Positions 20,174 through 28,798 are shown, numbered from the stretch's first letter. The stretch is DNA of 64,000 bases from Shewanella electrodiphila (GCF_023283985.1 NZ_JAKIKU010000001.1:774310-838309); one strand, 5' to 3'. Notes: generated by a model from the letters alone, not told the origin. Translations and numbers: made by a program.

Positions 20174-20210
20174 TCAAGAAGTCTTAATTTTTAAGAAATC
20201 TTGTTAATAA

Positions 20211-20242
20211 AATCCCAGTCGAGATGTCGGCTGGGATTTTTT
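20211..20242 (+). terminator. Terminator of the first TonB receptor
   Basis: AATCCCAG (20211-20218) pairs with CTGGGATT (20231-20238) and is followed by a T run. The rest of the gap to 20636 is regulatory or empty. Confidence 0.88.
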
Positions 20243-20455
20243 GTTTTTAAAACAAAATAACCAGTTAACTTTTCCTAAACATATGTAAGGTGTATCTGTC
20301 GATTTTATTCTTATTATTTACAGTTGTATCAGTATGTTAAGTTGTTTTTACTTTCATGTATCAGGTGTTTCTTTTTGTATCTTCAGCCTCAGCTTTTAAG
20401 GTGTAATATCTTGGTGAAAATCAACCACATGTTTTTCAAGGTTATTTGCCGACCT

Positions 20456-20475
20456 ATGGTGATTTAGCTCACTAT
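20456..20475. promoter_or_regulatory. CRP-like site upstream of the second TonB receptor
   Basis: GGTGA-TTTAGC-TCACT matches the CRP consensus TGTGA-N6-TCACA with one mismatch per half-site. It lies about 165 bp upstream of the start codon, in a 463-bp gap with no gene. Confidence 0.35.
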
Positions 20476-20636
20476 TTCGTGTATCAATTTGTACCTAAAT
20501 CGTTAAATTAATGTATCCCTCATTGAATGATTTACGTTGTTTTAACAGTATCGAGCTGAGGTTATAACCTCGGTTTAACCAAATAAAACAATAAAAAGTC
20601 AATGTGTTAGTAAAACTAACATCCAGGGAGATTTAC

Positions 20637-23285
20637 ATGAGTTCATTAACGTTAACAGCTAAGGCGATTCGTCGCAGTATTCTAGCTGCGACAGCAGCAT
20701 CAGTTGCTTTCTCAGGTGTTGCATTTGCTGAAGATGCACCAGAGAAAGTAGAAAGAATTGAAGTAACAGGTTCACGTATTAAGCAAGTCGATATGGAAAC
20801 CGTTTCGCCTGTCACAGTAATCGATGCAGCAGCAATCGCAATGACCGGTGAAAAAACAGTAGCAGATGTTTTAAATAACTCAGCTATTAACAGCTTTGGC
20901 TCATGGCGTGGTGTGTCGGGTTATGGCTCAGGCGCAAGTTCAACTAGTAGTGTTAACTTACGTGGTCTTGGTGCTTCTGCAACATTAGTACTGCTGGATG
21001 GTCGTCGTATGCCTGGAACCAGTTCAAGTTCTGGCGCAGTAGCAGATACATCTTCAATTCCTATGTCTATCGTAGAAAGAATTGAAATTTTACGTGATGG
21101 CGCATCTGCTGTTTATGGTTCAGATGCTGTAGCTGGTGTAATTAACATTATTACCAAGAAAGAATTTGATGGCGTACAACTTGATTACAGCTATGAGATG
21201 CCTGATGTAGAAGGCGGTGATGCAGAGCGTTTATCAATAGCGACTGGTTACAATACTGATAAAGGGAATATCACTTTTACCTATGAGTATTATGATACTA
21301 AAGCTGTTATGGATCGTGATGTTTGGAAGTTAGACGATCCATCTTATGGTGCATACAGTACATTTAGTTCAGTTCCTAATGGTATTTCAGATTCTGGCTG
21401 GGTAGACAATTCAGAGTTTTGTGATCAAGTAGATAATACAGTATTAAACTCTGATGGACGCTGTTTATACAGTTATGGAGAAGTGACAAAATTATTTGGT
21501 GATTCGACCCGTAACTCATTCTTAACTAATTTCAGTTACGATATTACAGATGATATTCAATTCCGTGGACGTGCAACCGCTTCTTTAGCTGAAACAGAAA
21601 CGCGTTATGCGGGTACGCCAGTATCAACTAACTATCCAGTAATGTCAGCAGATAACCCTTATAACCCTTATGCTTCAACGGGTGGAGAAGACGTTACTGT
21701 TTACATGCGCTCAGTTCAAATCGGTGAACGTGACACTTTAACTGAAACGAATAATTTCGATATCTTAGCAGGTTTTGTTGGTTTTGCTGATGTAGGTAAC
21801 GGCTTAGATTGGGAGTTTAATGTACAAAGCTCATCTTCTACAACTAACTCATTTGGCTATAACTTGATTAATGACAGTATCATTCAGCGTGAAATTGATA
21901 CTGGTAATTATGATATTTTCAACACTTCAGGCATGAGCTATGAAGAGTGGAATGGCCAAATGTCTGAACTGTATGGCGCTGCTGCGCATACAGGGGTTTA
22001 TCAAGGTAAATTTGAAAGTACCCAAATTGATGGTTTAGTCTCTACTTTACTTATTGATGAAGGTGATTTTAGCTTAGCAATGGTTGCGGGTGCTGAGTAT
22101 GAAATGATTGATTTTAAACAAACTTCAGATCCTGAGTCTGCTGCAGGAATTATTTCTGGTGGTTCTGGTGGTGACGATGTTAACGCAACTCGTGATCGTA
22201 CAGCTGGTTACTTAGAATTCCAAATGGGCTTACCTGCGAACTTTGAAGTTTCAGCTGCTGTTCGTTATGAACGTTACGAGCAAGAAGGTAAGCTTACTGG
22301 TGCAACGGGTGATATTGTCAATTCTTCAACCTTTGATGCTGTAGTGCCTAAGCTTGGTTTAAGCTGGCGTCCAGTTGATTCATTATTACTACGTGCAAGT
22401 TATGGCGACTCGTTCCGTGCACCAAACATGGGTGAGATGTTCTCTTCACAAGCATTAAGCTTTGAGTCGTCACTTGATAACTTATGGTGTAATACTGCAG
22501 GTAATGATGACGATACATATTGTGATCCTAACCAACAACATAAAACTTGGTTCGGTGGCAATCCAAATCTAGAAGCTGAAGAGGGTAATTCGTTTACTGT
22601 CGGTGGTGTTTGGAATGTTAATGATGATTGGAATGTAGAGGTTTCTTACTATTCAATTACTTATGACAATAAGATTGAATCAGTGGGTGTAGATGACATC
22701 TTACGTGATGAGTTACGTGAAGGTACATCTGACTTCGTTACTCGTGGTGCTGACGGAAAAATTGAGTACATTGAATCAGGTGTGCGTAACATTGCAACCG
22801 TTGAGACTTCAGGTATTGATTTTGTCACAGCGTATAACTTAGAAAGTAGTGTTGGTGACTGGAACTTCAAACTTGACCTATCAAAAGTACTTGATTTCAA
22901 GAAACAGGATAATGCAGAATCTGCAATGATTGATTATTCAGGCTCTACTGATTATCCAGATTTACGTGGTAACTTTGCAGTAGGTTGGAGTTACGATGAC
23001 TTCAGTGCAGCATGGACTACAGTATATATTGGTAGCCAATCAGCTGAATACTGGCGTGAACTAGAAGAGTATGACAACTACACAGACTATGATACTTACT
23101 TCAAACATAATGTGCAGTTTGCTTACAATCACTCAATGAATGGTTCTATCACAGTAGGTGTTAACAACATACTTGATGAAGAAGCACCAACATATTATGA
23201 CTACGCTGATTACCGCGATGTAAACGTAGGTTTATATGATGTATTAGGTCGTACTTATTACATTCGCTTAAGCCAACGTTTCTAA
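20637..23285 (+). CDS. TonB-dependent outer-membrane receptor (paralogue 2)
   Basis: An 882-residue receptor built like its upstream neighbour. It has the same signal-peptide start (MSSLTLTAKAIRRS), a TonB-box-like VERIEVTGSRIKQ, a plug domain (LRGLGASATLVLLDGRR, IEILRDGASAVYGSDAVAGVIN), and a barrel ending YYIRLSQRF. I chose ATG 20637, which has CAGGGAG upstream. It has its own leader and terminator, so the pair are separate transcription units. The shared plug and divergent barrel loops suggest different ligands; the ligand is unknown. Confidence 0.92.
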   Translation: MSSLTLTAKAIRRSILAATAASVAFSGVAFAEDAPEKVERIEVTGSRIKQVDMETVSPVTVIDAAAIAMTGEKTVADVLNNSAINSFGSWRGVSGYGSGASSTSSVNLRGLGASATLVLLDGRRMPGTSSSSGAVADTSSIPMSIVERIEILRDGASAVYGSDAVAGVINIITKKEFDGVQLDYSYEMPDVEGGDAERLSIATGYNTDKGNITFTYEYYDTKAVMDRDVWKLDDPSYGAYSTFSSVPNGISDSGWVDNSEFCDQVDNTVLNSDGRCLYSYGEVTKLFGDSTRNSFLTNFSYDITDDIQFRGRATASLAETETRYAGTPVSTNYPVMSADNPYNPYASTGGEDVTVYMRSVQIGERDTLTETNNFDILAGFVGFADVGNGLDWEFNVQSSSSTTNSFGYNLINDSIIQREIDTGNYDIFNTSGMSYEEWNGQMSELYGAAAHTGVYQGKFESTQIDGLVSTLLIDEGDFSLAMVAGAEYEMIDFKQTSDPESAAGIISGGSGGDDVNATRDRTAGYLEFQMGLPANFEVSAAVRYERYEQEGKLTGATGDIVNSSTFDAVVPKLGLSWRPVDSLLLRASYGDSFRAPNMGEMFSSQALSFESSLDNLWCNTAGNDDDTYCDPNQQHKTWFGGNPNLEAEEGNSFTVGGVWNVNDDWNVEVSYYSITYDNKIESVGVDDILRDELREGTSDFVTRGADGKIEYIESGVRNIATVETSGIDFVTAYNLESSVGDWNFKLDLSKVLDFKKQDNAESAMIDYSGSTDYPDLRGNFAVGWSYDDFSAAWTTVYIGSQSAEYWRELEEYDNYTDYDTYFKHNVQFAYNHSMNGSITVGVNNILDEEAPTYYDYADYRDVNVGLYDVLGRTYYIRLSQRF

Positions 23286-23306
23286 ACTTTTCTAAAGTTT
23301 AAAGCT

Positions 23307-23336
23307 AAAAAACCTCCGCGAGTCGGAGGTTTTTTG
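23307..23336 (+). terminator. Terminator of the second TonB receptor
   Basis: AACCTCCG (23311-23318) pairs with CGGAGGTT (23324-23331), flanked by A and T runs, so it could also work on the minus strand. Confidence 0.9.
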
Positions 23337-23398
23337 ATTGGTTTTAATTCAACAAAGAACGTAAATGAGAGAATAAAGAAGAATAGAAATAAAAAAGG

Positions 23399-23767
23399 TT
23401 AGTGACTTAAACGAAGTTCTTGGCGGTGTTCTTGACGGTGTTTTGCATCACAATGAGCGCAGCGCTGCTCAGTAGGATCGATTGCTAATCTATCTGGTTC
23501 TATTTCAGATTCGCAATCAGAGCACAAACCATACAGACCTAATTCTAGTTGGCAAAGAGCAGCATCAAGGCGAGTCAGTTGGCTGAAAAGAGGGCTGTCT
23601 GTTAAATTTTGGCTACTCATTAACTCAATCAGCTCTGTCAAACTCATATTAAAATGAATTTGAGCTGCACTATTTACATTAACCTGCTGATTCAGGTGAT
23701 GCACTAGCTCGTATTTAAGCTGTGCTTCTTTTTGCATTAATGTTTGTTGTATCTCTTGAGTACTCAC
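23399..23767 (-). CDS. TraR/DksA-family zinc-finger protein
   Basis: A 122-residue protein with a C4 zinc finger (C82, C85, C103, C106: CSDC...CAHC) at the end of a helical, glutamine-rich N-terminus that probably forms a coiled coil. It belongs to the DksA/TraR family, whose members bind the RNA polymerase secondary channel, but it is shorter than DksA itself (~150 aa). It is probably an accessory DksA paralogue; its regulatory role is not known. Confidence 0.85.
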   Translation of the reverse strand: MSTQEIQQTLMQKEAQLKYELVHHLNQQVNVNSAAQIHFNMSLTELIELMSSQNLTDSPLFSQLTRLDAALCQLELGLYGLCSDCESEIEPDRLAIDPTEQRCAHCDAKHRQEHRQELRLSH

Positions 23768-23921
23768 AAAAGGGCCTAATTACTTAATCATTTTACTGGG
23801 TATGTAGTCTAACGCTATACAGCAGTATTGTTATGATGGAGATCAAATCAAGGCTTCATTTATGTTATCTAATATTAAGCTTTATTCATATAAAGTGCAG
23901 GTAACCAAATAACTAATTCCA

Positions 23922-24869
23922 TTATTTATTATTTTGCTCGTATGCTTTTTCTAAAATCGCCACAATATCATCTGTTGTTTTCATCACTCTTAACTCTCTA
24001 AACAATATGTCTGCTTCTGGGTATTGCTTATTAAGATAGGTGAACCATTGCTTCACCCGTGCTGGATAATAATCAGATTTTTTGCCAATAAGCTGTTTTT
24101 GGGTGTAGCTCAGCAGTAAACTTAAGGTTTGTGACCAGGTATAAGGTGCTACGCCATCTTTAATGGTTGCCGCTAAGTTTGGTAGCGACATAGCCCCGCG
24201 ACCAAGCATGATGTTGTCACAGCCTGTCACTTCCATACAGCGCTTGGCATCATCAGCATTCCAAATCTCACCATTAGCAATCACTGGAATCGGTAAGCGC
24301 TCACGTACTTCGGTTATGTATTCCCAATAAGCAGGAGGTTTATAACCGTCGACTTTACTGCGTGCATGAATTGCTAACTCTGTGGCGCCAGCTTCATATA
24401 CAGCTAACGCATTTTCCATAAACAAAGACTTATCTTCAAAGCCTAGACGGATTTTTGCGGTAACAGGTTGCTCAGCAGGTACAGCATCTCGCATGGCTTT
24501 TACTATATCGTGGATGGTATCTGGGTATTGCAGTAATACCGCGCCGCCATTACTGCGGTTGACCATTTTTGCAGGGCAACCAAAGTTAGCATCAACACCT
24601 TGTGAGCCTAACTCAACGGCTCGTTGGGCATTTTCAGCCATTACACTTGGATGTTGCCCCAATAATTGGATACGAACAGGGGTACCTGATGCGGTAAACC
24701 CGCCGTTATGGAGTTCAGGGCAAAGTTTGTAATACACTTTTTCAGGAAGCAATTGGCTGATTACTCGCACAAACTCAGTGACCACTAAGTCATATGGATT
24801 AATTTCAGACAATATTTCTCGCATCAAATCATCAATGACGCCTTCCATCGGAGCTAATACTACGCGCAC
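23922..24869 (-). CDS. dusC: tRNA-dihydrouridine(16) synthase DusC
   Basis: A 315-residue FMN-dependent enzyme reducing U16 of tRNA. It starts MRVVLAPMEGVIDDLMREIL like E. coli DusC. The catalytic cysteine is in NFGCPAKMVNRSNGG, and the FMN phosphate site is PVIANGEIW ... NIMLGRGAM. Synteny and length favour DusC over DusA or DusB. It sits on the minus strand and ends about 150 bp from the DksA-like gene. Confidence 0.94.
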   Translation of the reverse strand: MRVVLAPMEGVIDDLMREILSEINPYDLVVTEFVRVISQLLPEKVYYKLCPELHNGGFTASGTPVRIQLLGQHPSVMAENAQRAVELGSQGVDANFGCPAKMVNRSNGGAVLLQYPDTIHDIVKAMRDAVPAEQPVTAKIRLGFEDKSLFMENALAVYEAGATELAIHARSKVDGYKPPAYWEYITEVRERLPIPVIANGEIWNADDAKRCMEVTGCDNIMLGRGAMSLPNLAATIKDGVAPYTWSQTLSLLLSYTQKQLIGKKSDYYPARVKQWFTYLNKQYPEADILFRELRVMKTTDDIVAILEKAYEQNNK

Positions 24870-25066
24870 GGTTCAACCTGTTGTCAATTAAAGGAGCGCC
24901 ATTCTAGCGACTTTAGCTTTATATACAAATTCATTTCAATACAGTGAAAAAATACAAATAAGTTGAAAAAGTAATATTAATCTTAAATATCAGGTTGATA
25001 CATCATAAATTTACACTATGATTACAAATAGTCTGGGCTTTCTAGCAAGAATTTTTGAAAATAATT

Positions 25067-25080
25067 ATGATTTAGATCAA
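25067..25080. promoter_or_regulatory. FNR/EtrA-like box upstream of the hvfA-like gene
   Basis: ATGAT-TTAG-ATCAA matches the FNR/EtrA consensus TTGAT-N4-ATCAA at nine of ten positions. It lies about 104 bp before the start codon of the precursor gene. The same bases also resemble a weak CRP site. The remaining 24870-25183 gap shows no gene. Confidence 0.45.
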
Positions 25081-25183
25081 TTTTTGTGAAATAAAAGTAA
25101 ACGGTTGTAGGTCTATTAAAGTGTAAGCCAGCACTGTTAGTTGTTGGTCACCATTATAAAGTTTGAATATAAGGAAGATTATT

Positions 25184-25645
25184 ATGAACTCAGTAAAACA
25201 AACTACAGTAGCAATGGCTTTAGGCGCAGTGGTATTAACTGCAGGTGTATCAACTTCTGTTGAAGCGAACCCATTTGGTTTTGAGCAAATGAATGCCGGT
25301 TACCAACTTGATGGTGGCGAAAGCAAATCTAAAGAAGGTAAGTGCGGTGAAGGCAAATGTGGCGGCGACATGAAAAAAGCCACAGAAGGTAAATGTGGTG
25401 AAGGTAAGTGTGGCGGCGATATGAAAAAAGCTGCAGAAGGTAAATGCGGTGAAGGTAAGTGCGGCGGTGACATGAAAAAAGCCAAAGAAGGTAAATGTGG
25501 TGAAGGTAAGTGCGGCGGCGACATGAAAAAAGCCAAAGAAGGCAAATGTGGTGAAGGTAAATGCGGCGGCGATATGAAAAAAGCTGCTGAAGGTAAAGCT
25601 AAAGAAGGTAAGTGTGGTGAAGGTAAATGTGGCGGTGCTAAGTAA
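25184..25645 (+). CDS. hvfA: HvfA/bufferin-type RiPP metallophore precursor with EGKCG repeats
   Basis: A 153-residue exported peptide. The signal peptide (~1-28) ends in SVEA/NPFGF. The mature part carries twelve cysteines, all in EGKCG motifs arranged as six EGKCG-EGKCG pairs (C54/C59, C71/C76, C88/C93, C105/C110, C122/C127, C144/C149). Pairs recur every 17 residues, joined by GGDMKKA-type linkers; the last linker has five extra residues (EGKAK). EGKCG is the motif that HvfB/HvfC-type enzymes convert to copper-binding oxazolone/thioamide pairs in Haemophilus HvfA, and the two enzyme genes follow here. I chose ATG 25184, with AAGGAAG upstream. A periplasmic copper-binding role is inferred from the family. 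Confidence 0.9.
   Translation: MNSVKQTTVAMALGAVVLTAGVSTSVEANPFGFEQMNAGYQLDGGESKSKEGKCGEGKCGGDMKKATEGKCGEGKCGGDMKKAAEGKCGEGKCGGDMKKAKEGKCGEGKCGGDMKKAKEGKCGEGKCGGDMKKAAEGKAKEGKCGEGKCGGAK
25334..25642 (+). repeat. 51-bp in-frame tandem repeat within hvfA
   Basis: Five near-identical 51-bp units, each encoding an EGKCG pair plus linker, are followed by a 15-bp insertion and a shortened sixth unit. Synonymous differences occur between copies (GGT/GGC, AAG/AAA, TGC/TGT), so the array is not freshly duplicated. Copy number could vary between strains without breaking the frame. Confidence 0.9.
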
Positions 25646-25730
25646 TTAGTTTGCTTATTTATTTACTTTAGCGGATAAACATTTTTTTACCCCATTGAGT
25701 GTTTATTGTCAGCGTAAAGTACGTCATGAT

Positions 25731-25754
25731 AAGGCCTGTTATGCAGGCCTTTTT
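25731..25754 (+). terminator. Intra-operon terminator between hvfA and hvfB
   Basis: A perfect 8-bp stem AAGGCCTG (25731-25738) with CAGGCCTT (25744-25751) and T residues. It lies between the precursor and the modifying-enzyme genes and probably lets only part of transcription through, which would make precursor exceed enzyme. Confidence 0.85.
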
Positions 25755-25786
25755 AATTGATAAAAAGTCATAAATGGAGTGTTGTA

Positions 25787-26626
25787 ATGGCAAAGCAAGC
25801 AACAGTGGGACTGGGTTTACGCCGAGAGATGCTTGATGAGTTTTGTCAGCAAGTACCTGATGAAATCGACTTCTTTGAAGTCGCACCTGAAAATTGGATG
25901 ACTCTGGGTGGCAAATTTGGCAAACAGTTTAGGCAGTTAACTGAACAGCACGAGTTTTTTTGTCATGGACTTTCTTTATCAATTGGTAGCCCTGAAAAGC
26001 TTGATACTGATTTCGTTAAAAACATCAAAGCCTTTCTCGACTTACATCAAATCAATATTTACTCAGAACATCTTAGCTACTGTTCTGGTACGGGCCATAT
26101 GTATGATTTGATGCCAATCCCGTTTACAGAAGAAGCGGTCAGTTACGTAGCCAAAAGAATTAAGCAAGTTGAAGATATTTTAGAACGGCCTTTTATTCTT
26201 GAAAATGTTTCTTTTTATGCAGCGCCTGGTGCGCAGATGACTGAACAAGAGTTTGTTAATGCGGTGCTTACTGAGGCTGACTGTAAATTACTACTCGATG
26301 TCAATAACATCTATGTGAACTCAATTAATCACCAATATGACGCTGCACAATTTTTAGCGTCAATGCCAACTGATCGTATCGAATACATGCACATTGCAGG
26401 TCATTATGAAGAAACACCTGAATTGATGGTAGATACTCACGGCGCAGATGTTATCGATCCTGTATGGGCCCTTTTACAACAAAGTTACCAATTGCATGGG
26501 GTATTTCCGACATTATTAGAGCGAGACTTTAACATTCCTAAAACACCAGAGTTATTGCTTGAGATTAATCAAATCCATCAATATCAGCAGCAAGCGTTAA
26601 CTGCAACAAAGATCAGGAGTGCTTAA
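25787..26626 (+). CDS. hvfB: Multinuclear non-heme iron oxidase (DUF692/MNIO), HvfB-like
   Basis: A 279-residue TIM-barrel DUF692 protein related to MbnB of methanobactin synthesis. Candidate iron ligands in the family order are visible: H60 (CHGLSL), E94/H95 (SEHLSY), E139/N140 (ENVS), D171 (LLDVNN), H202 and H206 (MHIAGH), D216/H218 (DTHG) and E245/D247 (LERD). Such enzymes use two or three irons and O2 to rearrange precursor cysteines. The start at 25787 has GGAG upstream. The stop overlaps the next start by one base. Confidence 0.92.
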   Translation: MAKQATVGLGLRREMLDEFCQQVPDEIDFFEVAPENWMTLGGKFGKQFRQLTEQHEFFCHGLSLSIGSPEKLDTDFVKNIKAFLDLHQINIYSEHLSYCSGTGHMYDLMPIPFTEEAVSYVAKRIKQVEDILERPFILENVSFYAAPGAQMTEQEFVNAVLTEADCKLLLDVNNIYVNSINHQYDAAQFLASMPTDRIEYMHIAGHYEETPELMVDTHGADVIDPVWALLQQSYQLHGVFPTLLERDFNIPKTPELLLEINQIHQYQQQALTATKIRSA

Positions 26627-27387
26627 TGAACTTTATTGACACTCAACAATCCTTTATGGATTACATTCGCGACCCTAGTAACCCATTACCAGATGGGTTG
26701 ACGTTAGAGCGGATGACAGTATACAGAGAACTTTTTTTCAATAATGTTGATGGCTTTGTCTCTGGTGCGTTTCCAGTTTTAAAGTCACTTTATACTGATG
26801 ACGCATGGCGTAAGCTTATACAGGCATTTTTTGTTAGTTTTGATTGTAAAACACCGATATTCATCGAAATATCTCAAGAGTTTATTGCGTTCCTACAAAC
26901 CAGTTATCAAACGGTAGATTACGATCCAGCTTTTATGGTGGAGTTGGCGCATTATGAATGGTTAGAGTTATACATTGCCACCGTATTTGATAATGAAAAC
27001 GAACAGCCTCTATCAGCTGAAATGATAACGGAGTTGCCCCTAAGCTTATCTTCTAAGGCTACTGTGACTCAGTATCACTATGAAGTGCAGCATATTAGTG
27101 TTGATTATCAACCAACAGAGCCTAGTGAACAAGCATACAGTTTTTGCGTATATCGAGATGTTGATGATGAAGTGGTGTTTTTACAATTAAACCCGCTTAC
27201 GGCCCAAGTCCTCGGTTTTATCAGTCAAACCGATAATTGCTACTTGAGTGATATTATTGGTTGGTTACAAACTTCCTACCCGCAAATGAGCAGTGAAGCC
27301 TTATCAAATGGTTGCTTGCAGATGCTGCAGCAATTGGCAGAGAAGGGCATTATTTGCACGATAAATAATCTAGATAAAGCAGAATAA
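26626..27387 (+). CDS. hvfC: HvfC-like MNIO partner protein (DUF2063)
   Basis: A 253-residue protein of the DUF2063 family, the standard partner of DUF692 oxidases, thought to present the precursor peptide to the enzyme. The N-terminal DUF2063 domain (~5-95; LERMTVYRELFFNNVDGFV) and a C-terminal winged-helix-like region are seen. Its ATG overlaps the hvfB stop (TAATG), so the two are made together. No DoxX-like membrane gene (HvfD) follows, unlike the Haemophilus operon. Confidence 0.9.
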   Translation: MNFIDTQQSFMDYIRDPSNPLPDGLTLERMTVYRELFFNNVDGFVSGAFPVLKSLYTDDAWRKLIQAFFVSFDCKTPIFIEISQEFIAFLQTSYQTVDYDPAFMVELAHYEWLELYIATVFDNENEQPLSAEMITELPLSLSSKATVTQYHYEVQHISVDYQPTEPSEQAYSFCVYRDVDDEVVFLQLNPLTAQVLGFISQTDNCYLSDIIGWLQTSYPQMSSEALSNGCLQMLQQLAEKGIICTINNLDKAE

Positions 27388-27447
27388 ATGGCACAGTTAT
27401 TTTATGGTTTTTATTGACGACCTTTTTACTTACAATAGCGCGAATTT

Positions 27448-27463
27448 TGTGATCCAGTTCACG
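27448..27463. promoter_or_regulatory. CRP-like site upstream of a small ORF
   Basis: TGTGA-TCCAGT-TCACG has a perfect left half-site and a single mismatch in the right half of the CRP consensus. Its centre is about 50 bp upstream of the start of the 39-codon ORF at 27506. Confidence 0.5.
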
Positions 27464-27505
27464 CTGCCAGAAGGTGGTTAACAATACTCTTAGGAATCTA
27501 ATAAC

Positions 27506-27625
27506 ATGAGTCAGCCGTTTAAAGACCCATTTAACATTTTGTATTTTATTGGTTTTATCCTTGTTTTGCTATTACCAACATTACCAGCTTCTATTTCAGC
27601 TTTGAGACTTGCAGGCTTAATTTAA
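27506..27625 (+). CDS. Putative 39-residue single-pass membrane protein
   Basis: A short ORF starting MSQPFKDPFNILYF with one strongly hydrophobic segment (~11-29, rich in Ile and Leu) and a short C-terminal tail ending in RLAGLI. AGGAA lies 9 nt before the ATG. A CRP-like site lies upstream and a strong terminator about 50 bp after the stop, so it appears to be its own transcription unit. I do not recognise a family. It could alternatively be a small RNA with an incidental frame. Confidence 0.55.
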   Translation: MSQPFKDPFNILYFIGFILVLLLPTLPASISALRLAGLI

Positions 27626-27677
27626 CTGCCAATCTCAGTTATTATATCGGACTATTTTTGATAGTATCGGTTACCCA

Positions 27678-27704
27678 AAAACCATTCTATTGAATGGTTT
27701 TTTT
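27678..27704 (+). terminator. Terminator of the small-ORF transcript
   Basis: A perfect 10-bp stem AAAACCATTC (27678-27687) with 27692-27701, a 4-base loop and a run of T residues. It lies just before ybaN. Confidence 0.92.
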
Positions 27705-27723
27705 GATTTGGCCCTGGAGAGAT

Positions 27724-28089
27724 ATGTCGTTAAAGCGCGGCTTTTTTGTGATTGTTGGTTTAACCAGCGTAACGCTCGGTACAATTGGTATTGTCGTGCC
27801 ATTGCTACCCACAGTGCCTTTTATCTTGCTTGCGGCATATTGTTTTGCACGCTCAAGTGACAGACTTCATCATTGGTTAATGACCCATCCATGGTTTTCT
27901 CAAGGTTTGAATGACTGGCAAAACAAACGATCAATAAATAAAAAGTTAAAGCGCAAAGCCATGATTATGACAACGTTAAGTTTCGTCGTCAGTATTGCTA
28001 TCGTGCCATTATTGTGGGTACAAATCATGTTGGTTTGTATGTTATGTGTGCTATTGCTTTTTATGTGGCAGATCCCAGAGTTAGATTAA
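27724..28089 (+). CDS. ybaN: YbaN-family (DUF454) inner-membrane protein
   Basis: A 121-residue membrane protein of the DUF454 family. It begins MSLKRGFFVIVGL and has the family motif GIVVPLLPTVPFILLAAYCFARSS spread over the first two hydrophobic segments, then a basic cytoplasmic loop and two further hydrophobic segments. I chose ATG 27724, preceded by GGAGAG. E. coli ybaN also precedes apt. Function unknown. Confidence 0.88.
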   Translation: MSLKRGFFVIVGLTSVTLGTIGIVVPLLPTVPFILLAAYCFARSSDRLHHWLMTHPWFSQGLNDWQNKRSINKKLKRKAMIMTTLSFVVSIAIVPLLWVQIMLVCMLCVLLLFMWQIPELD

Positions 28090-28246
28090 AAGTTGCTGGT
28101 ATTTTGCTCGTTAGTTGCAACTCTTCTCAAACATGCTTACTATCAGCCAAATCGAGTGATATGCCAGATACTATATTTGCAAATTCAGTTTAATCAGAAT
28201 TGCACCATGGCTATTAATCCATTCCTTTTTAAATAGACGAATCAAT

Positions 28247-28798
28247 ATGACTATGAATCCAACCAGCTTAGCGTTAATCAAAGACAGCATTAAAGCCATT
28301 CCTGATTATCCAATTCCAGGCATTATGTTTCGCGATGTCACCAGCTTATTAGAAGATGCAGAGGCTTATAAAGCGACCATCGCATTATTTGTTGAACACT
28401 ATAAGTCGCTTGGATTTACCAAAGTGGTTGGCACTGAAGCGCGTGGCTTCTTATTTGGTGCACCATTAGCATTGGAACTGGGTATTGGCTTCGTTCCTGT
28501 ACGTAAGCCAGGCAAACTACCAAGAAAGACGATTTCGCAAACCTATGATCTTGAATACGGCAAAGACACATTAGAAATCCACGTTGATGCCATCAAACCA
28601 GGTGATAAAGTACTTGTAGTTGATGATTTGCTTGCAACTGGCGGCACTATCGAAGCTACTGTAAAGTTAATTCGTGAACTCGGTGGCGATGTTGCTCATG
28701 CTGCATTTGTTATCTCACTGCCTGATATTGGCGGCGAGAAGCGTATCGAAGCGTTAGGTATCGATATCCTAACCTTATGTGAGTTTGAGGGCGAGTAA
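28247..28798 (+). CDS. apt: Adenine phosphoribosyltransferase
   Basis: A 183-residue type I phosphoribosyltransferase that salvages adenine to AMP with PRPP. The PRPP-binding motif [13 protein letters not shown] is at ~123-136, with the adenine-side segment [10 protein letters not shown]. The N-terminus aligns with E. coli Apt; a second ATG two codons in is possible. It stands between ybaN and dnaX as in E. coli. Confidence 0.96.
   Translation: MTMNPTSLALIKDSIKAIPDYPIPGIMFRDVTSLLEDAEAYKATIALFVEHYKSLGFTKVVGTEARGFLFGAPLALELGIGFVPVRKPGKLPRKTISQTYDLEYGKDTLEIHVDAIKPGDKVLVVDDLLATGGTIEATVKLIRELGGDVAHAAFVISLPDIGGEKRIEALGIDILTLCEFEGE

Noticed and set aside
25300..25545. Minus-strand open frame of 81 codons opposite the hvfA repeats
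   Set aside because: It is the antisense shadow of the EGKCG repeats (Pro-Ser-His-rich repeats with the same period) and has no ribosome-binding site.
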